Below, in pieces: positions 58,001-64,000 of a DNA stretch of 64,000 nt. The notes under the pieces were generated by a model that was not told the DNA's origin, made no database searches, and saw nothing but the letters and a program-made list of their open reading frames with translations. The DNA lies in contig NC_133906.1 in assembly GCF_964199755.1 (NCBI RefSeq), positions 18,449,378 through 18,513,377 of the forward strand, read 5' to 3'. The translations under genes were made by a program, and so were the position numbers. Position 1 is the stretch's first letter; every line of letters begins with the position of its first letter. This DNA is from Larus michahellis. Its lineage: Eukaryota > Chordata > Aves > Charadriiformes > Laridae.

Positions 58001-61000
58001 TGGAGCCATCGTCCCCATCCTTGGCTGCCCTGGGCTCTGTCCTACTCCTTTCCTAATATCACACTGAGAAAGCACAGCGGGGGGGGCGGGGGAGACACAC
58101 ATTTTCTTCTCACCGTTCTCTGTCTTCAAGGCCGTGAGCTCCTGGGAAGCCGGTCCCCGCTGCTGCTGGGCTTTTAGCTGTCTCTGGCAGAGAGAGAGGG
58201 GGCTGGAGCCGGGGGGAGGACAAGGGGGGCAGGTGGCTGCAGGCAGAGGACACCCTGCAGCCAGGCACCCTGTGCTGAGCCCGCTTCAGCCCCGCGAAAA
58301 CACGGGTGCTCGAGGAGCCGTGGTCCCTCCCCGACCCCCTGCCAGCCCCGAGCACCCATGGGTGCGCACGTGTCGCCTGGCAGGCAGCCCCGAGCTCGTG
58401 CCATTTCCCTGTGTCCCGGCTGCTTTGCCATGTGGCATTGCCAGCCACCGGCTGGAAATACCCAAGGGATGCTCACAACCCCCCTGCCCCCGACACGGTG
58501 CTGGTGGGTGCAAAATAGGCTCTGTCAGCAAAACATTTGGTGGGGGAGAGCAGGCAGGATTTGTCAGGGCTCCTGCTATGGCTCTTCCTTGCCACCCACC
58601 TCCTGCCCTGTCCCCTCTGCCCCGGGAATGCTCAGGGCCAGCCCGGTCCCTGCCACCCCAAACGCATCCCTCTGCCGGTGCTTTACACAGCTGGGCCGGA
58701 GCAGGAGTGAGAAATGAAAAATAACTCTAAATCGGAGGCGATGCCGACCCCGTGCAGGGCTGGCAGCAGGCGAGGGCTGGCGGCGGCGCAAGCAATGACC
58801 TCAGGAGCGCAGGAATGCGCTGCTCGGCCCCGCGCGCTCCCGCACGCTCCCACCGCTGCCGCGGGGCTGATACAACCCAGAGCCGGGAGCTGCCTTCAGC
58901 AACACAGCTCGGCGGGACGCCTTCCAGCCCCGCGTGCGTTTAATTTAGTCACTTGGGGAGGGAGGAATTAAAAAAAAAAAAAAAAAAGAAGAAGAGATGG
59001 ATATATTTTTATCTGTTGCTGAAAGATAGAAGCAAAGCTCGCCAGCTCAAGCAGCTCTGCCTCCCCGGTGCGGGGCAAATCTTGCCCCCGGTGCCCATCA
59101 CCACGTTGTGCTTCTGGGCAGGGGGAAGGATGAGCCGTGGGAGAGGGAATCCACCTGCAGACATGTCACCGCTCTCCAGCCCCTGGCAAAGCCCCCCCTA
59201 AAAATACCAGTCCCTCACGAAACCAGCCTGTCGGGGTGCTGGGGACCCCGCTGTGCCGGCTGCACCCCGGCTTGGCCCCGCTGTCACAGCAGCGTGGCCA
59301 AATACAGACCGGATTAGGGAGCCTGGCTTGGGAAAAAAGCGTGGCGAAGCAAACAGGCGTCCGTCCCTGCCTCCGCCTCCCCGGCAGCCCCCCTTCTGAA
59401 GCTGGAGGGGAGCGCAGTTGCCAGAGAGAGAGAGACAGCAGGAAAACTCCGAGCCTCGGGGAAGCCACGGCTTTATCTTCCCTTCTATGGCGTGAGCGGC
59501 CGCGGCGTTGAACGCGGCCCAGGCGGTGGGGCCGGGAGGCACCAGGCGGTGGGGATTCGTGGGGTTTGGTTCTCCATGCCCACACGGCTCGCCCTGCGAA
59601 CGCAGGGTGGCCCGGGATGCCGCCGAGCCCCGGTGGCCCTGCCTGCAAAGGGTCCCCAGCGCCCATCTCATGCCAATGTGCTGTTTAATGTATCCCGTGT
59701 CTCTCCCTGGCTTTTGCAGTGTGGTGGGGGGTTAGCGGATGAGACAGTCGGGGCTCTGGGAGCCCAAGGGCATCGCGGGAACATCAAAAGCCCCCCTCCA
59801 GCTTTTACCGCGACAAAGCCAAGGCTTTGCAAGGGGGACACCATCCTGGCACGACGGGGTCACGCAGCCCCCAAGGGTTTGGGATGATCCGCGCCTTGCT
59901 GGGAGCGGGATGCTGGCACCTCCTCCAGGAGGGACCCCCCCCCCCAAACCTCACCTGCCCAAAGCAAACCACCTCCGCTGCGTGCGTCCCGCTCGCTGGC
60001 GAAGGCGATGCTCAAGGACAGAGAGCCCGGGGCTGGTCACCCCTGGTCAGCCCCACAGCATGGCCAATGTCCCCAGGGCAGATCCAGGGCACTGTCACTT
60101 CTCCCCCGTGCCCCAGACACGGCGGGATGGGGCTTGGAGTCCCTCGGCAGCTCGGGGAGGATGATTTGAGACAACTGCACTGAGCTTAGAGATGGCTAAA
60201 GGGAGCGAGAAGTATGCCAGCATCGGCAGACAAATCTAAATACCTGCCCTGAGGCTACGAGCGATGAACCTTCCTACCTCTAGGAGCAATTAAAATAGCT
60301 GTCTGGAGCTAATTTGTACTCCTAAACACTCAATTTTCCTTTGGGATGAGAGCTCCACTGCCAAAACCAGGGTGAAAAGCAAAATGTGGCTGAAAACTAA
60401 CTGAAATATAGAGGCACTTTCCGCTGTCGCTTCCAGAGCAGCACGTGGCACCCACATCTCTGGAATCACCCGGCACATTTTGGAGAGCTGGAAGACAGTC
60501 CCGGTATCAGCTGTGTGTGCAAGGAGCAGGTTGGGAGCTGCTCCAGCTGGAACGGCTTTGGCCCAGGGAATAAGCATCCCGAAACATCCCGCAGGTGCAG
60601 GCCGTCGGCAGCGCTGCTTATCCTGAAAGGGCTCAGCACGGAAACCTCTGGCTTCGGCTTCGAGGAGGCTGATGCCAAAAAATACCTTCTTGCTATTAAA
60701 AAAAAAAGCCCTCACGTTCTTAGAACTAAATGTTTCTAACGGTCCGGAGAAAAACTGTTTACAGACGGATTAATCGGGATTTCCAGCAGAACCTGAGGCA
60801 TCGCGGAAGGCGCCAGCAGCGGGGAGCACCCGTGCAGGGGCAGCCCCTGCTCCAGCTTTAGCGTGAGGTGGGGTTTTGAACTGTATTTTTCTTCCTCTTT
60901 TCCTGTTTTACAAGTACGTTGGGCAATCAAACCACCACACCGTCAGCGAACGAAATCACAAAGAGGCAGGAAACAAGCGCTTAAATCCTGACTGCGCTCC

Positions 61001-63303
61001 TGGGGACGAGGTTTTGCTTTGTGGCTGTGGAAAAGGGGGCCAGGATTTGGCCCGGGACCCTAAAACCTCCCCAGGACCCACAGCAGATGCTCGGTGCTGC
61101 CAGAGCAACGCTGGCACAGGTCCGTGGGACCTGTCTTCGACCCTGCTGCTGTTTTTCCTCCGGCGACGGTTGTGTTACAAGATGGCTATCACCTCTCGTA
61201 CAGTCAGACCCGTGCCGCAGAGCGTACGCAAACCCTTCACGCCGTTGACAGCCCCGACTTTTGCGTCCTGACCTTTCCCTGGCTCCGGCTGCTACATATA
61301 GTTCCTATAGCTCCAAAATAAACTCACCCCAGCCCTGGAAGGCGGCCAAGCCTCAGCCCTGATCTTTCGGGGAGGCATCTTGGCCTCTCTCACGCTGGGA
61401 GCCCGACCGAAGGGCGAGCGGTGACCACGAGTGGGTGGATGGGGATGGAGGAGAAGGGACCCCTGGGGACGGTGCCCGAGCTCGGGGACGGGCTCTGGCC
61501 ATGGCACCTGTGCCCGTGCCTCCTTATCGCCCCGCAGCCCGGGGCTGCGAAGGATGAAGCTGCCAAGCCGCCTCCCCCGGGGCATGCAGCGGCGCCTGGT
61601 ATGCCGTCCGCCCACCATCCATCCCAGCAAGGGCTCCCCAAGGTCACCTCCAAGCTGGGACCGGCCCCAAAAGCCTCTGCAGCCCCCAGCCCCATGACAG
61701 CCCCCAGCCCCATGATGTGCATCCCGGGGCTGCCGGGGCTCCCCCATCCCCAAGGGATCAGCCCTGTAAATCCACCCATCGGCAGCAGGAGGGTGAAGGT
61801 CTCCCACCCCGCCTTTTGGTACCCGGGACACGAGAACAGGGGCAGGAGCGGCTCGATGCCCGCCCTTACCCCTTTTTGCCATAAAGGGGATTTTCAGTGC
61901 TGCTTTCGGAATTAATTTGGAACTTAGTCACAGCAGCAGGGCCGTTTTATGGGGCAGAAACCGCAGCGAGCAACGCTGCGAGGCTGAGCAGAAGGCCCCG
62001 AGAGCGGGCAAGTGCAGGAAGGGAGGCGTCTGCGGGCAAATGACTGACTTAAATTTCCGTATTTTGATAAATGTGCGGCTCTCAACACCTGGGGCCTCTG
62101 GGCTGCTGTTTCTCCCTGTCCCATGCCCCTTCTTAGGAGCTCTCAGAGTCACCAAGCAGCCCAGAAGTGTCTGATCTTATGACACAGAGAAGAGCGGGGT
62201 TTTGGTTTTTTTCCATGATACGGAGAAGCAGCCAAGCCTGCGAGTGCTGTAAATAAAGGCACTTGCTGGCTCCGGGGCTGTGCAAGCTCCCCGCCTGCTC
62301 CCCCCACACATCCCAGCAGCGGGTTGTGCTTTGGCCGCATGGTCCCTGGCGGCCGAGCTCTCACAGCTGCCTTGAGCCGGGGGACACGCCAGTACCGCAG
62401 GGGGCCATTCCGACTCTCTTCCTGCCCCTGCCACCCTCCGGCGACCACAACCCGCCGACACCAGTACAGCACAGCACGTCCAACTTCACCAACAACTCCT
62501 CAAGCCGACGGCGGGGCACTAAGGCAGCGTGAGCACGTCAAAAAATAATAGTAATTAGCAGCAGATAATTTCTCACAGAAGAGCGCAGAGCAACGCACCG
62601 AGATCTGCTGGGGACTCAGGGTGTTCCCCTGCAAAAGTGTCGCGTTCAGCACAAAGGGGGGACCTGGCACAAGGTGGGGGACACAACTTTTGGGACAAGG
62701 GAGGATGCTGTGGGAGGATGGCAGAGGTCTGGGGGGAGCCATCGCTGTCCTATATGGGACCAGCATTTTCAACAGGCGTTGTCACCCCAGGCGCTGCACC
62801 CCCTTTAGTACGGGCTTCCCCGTGATGTGGGGGGACAGCCCGGAGGGGTGCAGGAGGGTGGAGCAAGGGCAGGTGGCTGCCAGCTCCCGCCGTGCCCGGT
62901 GCCGGCTCCCCCGCCACACTGCTGACGGGGTGACAGCAAGGGGACAGCCACCGCCGCTCCCGGGGGGGCAAAGTGGTGGGGAACCCACGCCGGGTGCCCC
63001 CAGCACACCTCCTCCCCAGCACTGCAAGTGGGGCTCCATGCACACCCCAGCCCCACGCAAACCCCGACAAGACGCACGCTGGGTCCCACGCGTACCCCGG
63101 TCCCACACATACCCCGACCCCACGCGTACCCCGGTCCCACGCGTACCCCGACCCCACGCGTACCCCGGTCCCACCCGTACCCCCACCCCACGCCAACCCC
63201 CACCCCACGCCAAGCCCAGCCCAAGCCCAGCCCAGCGACCCCCCGCAGCCTGTACCTTGCCGCCGGCGGGGCAGCAGCGCAGGGCGCTGCCGGTGCAGCC
63301 CAT
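55005..63303 (-). CDS. CCDC69: Coiled-coil domain-containing protein 69, 9 coding exons
   Basis: Coiled-coil protein; the human protein is linked to central spindle assembly. Coding exons 5'->3': 63303-63256, 58183-58114, 57255-57080, 56838-56763, 56572-56499, 56265-56164, 55805-55686, 55439-55342, 55173-55005; the frame closes at 310 aa (human 296). It begins MGC, a likely N-myristoylation signal, with Cys3, Cys10 and Cys11 as possible palmitoyl sites. Recognised by [72 protein letters not shown] and [13 protein letters not shown], ending EVSLIAT-stop. Exons 2 and 3 are the least conserved; they are supported by splice sites, phase and the K-RQ junction shared with human. Exon 3 carries a run of nine Glu. 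Tail to tail with the transporter. Confidence 0.93.
57141..57167 (-). repeat. CCDC69: Coding (GAG)9 microsatellite in CCDC69
   Basis: Nine tandem TCC units on the plus strand encode nine consecutive glutamates (residues 70-78) in exon 57255-57080. Length changes would be in frame. Confidence 0.9.
57440..57875 (+). mobile_element. CR1 LINE 3' fragment in CCDC69 intron 2
   Basis: CR1 3' portion from GAGGACACTTTAGCTTGGAG through CTACAACTACCTGAAAGG and AACAGCCTGCCCAGGGAGG to GGTCCTTTCCAACC and ATTCTATGATTCTATGA. An insert of T-rich sequence plus a GT repeat (about 57770-57815) interrupts the last part. Antisense to CCDC69, between exons 58183-58114 and 57255-57080. Confidence 0.94.
58190..63250 (-). 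other. CCDC69: CCDC69 intron 1 (about 5 kb)
   Basis: No further exon recognised; exon 1 and exon 2 join in phase without one. Contains an A-tract at 58970-58987 and the 17-nt minisatellite near its 5' end. Confidence 0.6.
63083..63218. repeat. 17-nt minisatellite, 8 units
   Basis: Eight head-to-tail 17-nt units of the form GTCCCACGCGTACCCCG. The first two bases alternate mostly between GT and AC, so a 34-nt higher-order period is visible. The last three units are more diverged. It ends 37 nt from the CCDC69 exon 1 donor, inside intron 1. Confidence 0.92.
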
Positions 63304-64000
63304 GGAGCCCCGGAGCCCGTTCAGCCCCGGGGCATCCCCCGGCGAGCGGCTTCGGCTGCCCGGCGGGACCGGGCGGGACGGGACGGGACGAGCCGCCCCA
63401 GCTGGGGCTGGCAGGCAGGAAAAAAAAAACAAAAAATTAAAAAAATAATTAAAAAAAAAAAAAAAGTCCCAGCAGCTGCTCGCAGGCAGCGCCGGGAGAG
63501 GGTGCTCTGCACCCCCGAGCCGCGGGCAGGGCCCCCGGCCGCAGCCTGCCCGCCCCCGGGGCTGGCCCTGGGCGCCCGGCGGGGGTGCTCCGGCCCCGGG
63601 GCCCCTCCAACCCTGGGGTGTCCCCGCCCTGGGCTCGGGATGCTTCGTCCCAAGCAGGGGAATGGGACCCCCCCTCACCCCGGGAATGCTCTGTCCCTGG
63701 GGTTCCCTGCAGCGGGGATGCTCCTGGGTCGGGGAAAAGGGGAGCAGGACCCCTGCGCCGGGGCTGGGGTTGCCCTGGTTGAACCTATCCCAGCCCCCTG
63801 GGAGAAGGGATGTGAGGGGCAAAAGCAGGATTCATCCTGGCCGTTGCCTTCACCCCACGAAGTTTCAGCTCGTGCTGGGGTAGTTGTGTAAAGGCGGGTG
63901 GTTTTGGGGTGTTTGCTTCTGGCAGCAGCTCTGCTCTGGGGGTAGCTGTGCTGGCTGGAGGGGGCTTTTGGTGTGGTCCATACTGCCTGGGGGGGGGGGG
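63304..64000 (-). promoter_or_regulatory. CCDC69: CCDC69 5' UTR and CpG-rich promoter region
   Basis: GC-rich sequence upstream of the CCDC69 ATG. It has GGGAC/CGGGA repeats just above the start codon and an A-rich stretch at 63421-63465. The transcription start cannot be fixed. No gene is seen from here to the window end. Confidence 0.45.

Noticed and set aside
1-64000. CRISPR arrays, bacterial operons, prophage or tRNA genes
   Set aside because: Nothing of the kind seen; intron-exon structure, CR1 elements and selenoprotein machinery show vertebrate nuclear DNA.

Overview
The window is nuclear DNA of a bird, most likely from a GC-rich microchromosome. Evidence: short introns, CpG-rich promoters, six degenerate CR1 LINE fragments (several ending in the ATTCTRTG-type CR1 tail) and five vertebrate genes whose order matches human 5q33.1 (GPX3, TNIP1, ANXA6, CCDC69) plus one extra gene. 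Species cannot be read from the sequence; gene names rest on protein similarity recognised by eye, not on a database search.

Layout: GPX3 (+, coding 257-2590) encodes secreted selenium-dependent glutathione peroxidase. It has an in-frame TGA for selenocysteine and a well-formed form-2 SECIS hairpin in its 3' UTR. It meets TNIP1 (-, coding 12558-4326) tail to tail. TNIP1 is rebuilt here as 17 coding exons (631 aa), with a non-coding first exon and CpG promoter near 18.1-18.3 kb that carries a perfect kappaB site. From 18.3 to 26.6 kb lies an intergenic stretch with two CR1 pieces. ANXA6 (-, coding 40566-26890) is rebuilt as 25 coding exons giving 672 aa, including the 18-nt microexon known from mammals. 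A cationic amino acid transporter of the SLC7A1/2/3 type (+, 47137-52525, 11 coding exons, 623 aa) sits between ANXA6 and CCDC69, where mammals, as I recall the human map, have no such gene. CCDC69 (-, 63303-55005, 9 coding exons, 310 aa) is tail to tail with the transporter.

All five models keep the reading frame across every exon junction and end at lengths close to the family norm, which is the main internal check on the exon boundaries. No operon-like logic applies: the genes are separate vertebrate transcription units. A loose theme is inflammation and redox (GPX3, the NF-kB brake TNIP1), but that is inherited synteny, not a pathway. I found no wholly new system. The most notable points are the extra transporter paralogue with its stop codon inside the poly(A) signal, the form-2 SECIS, a GC-AG intron and LIR-motif differences in TNIP1, and the conserved ANXA6 microexon.
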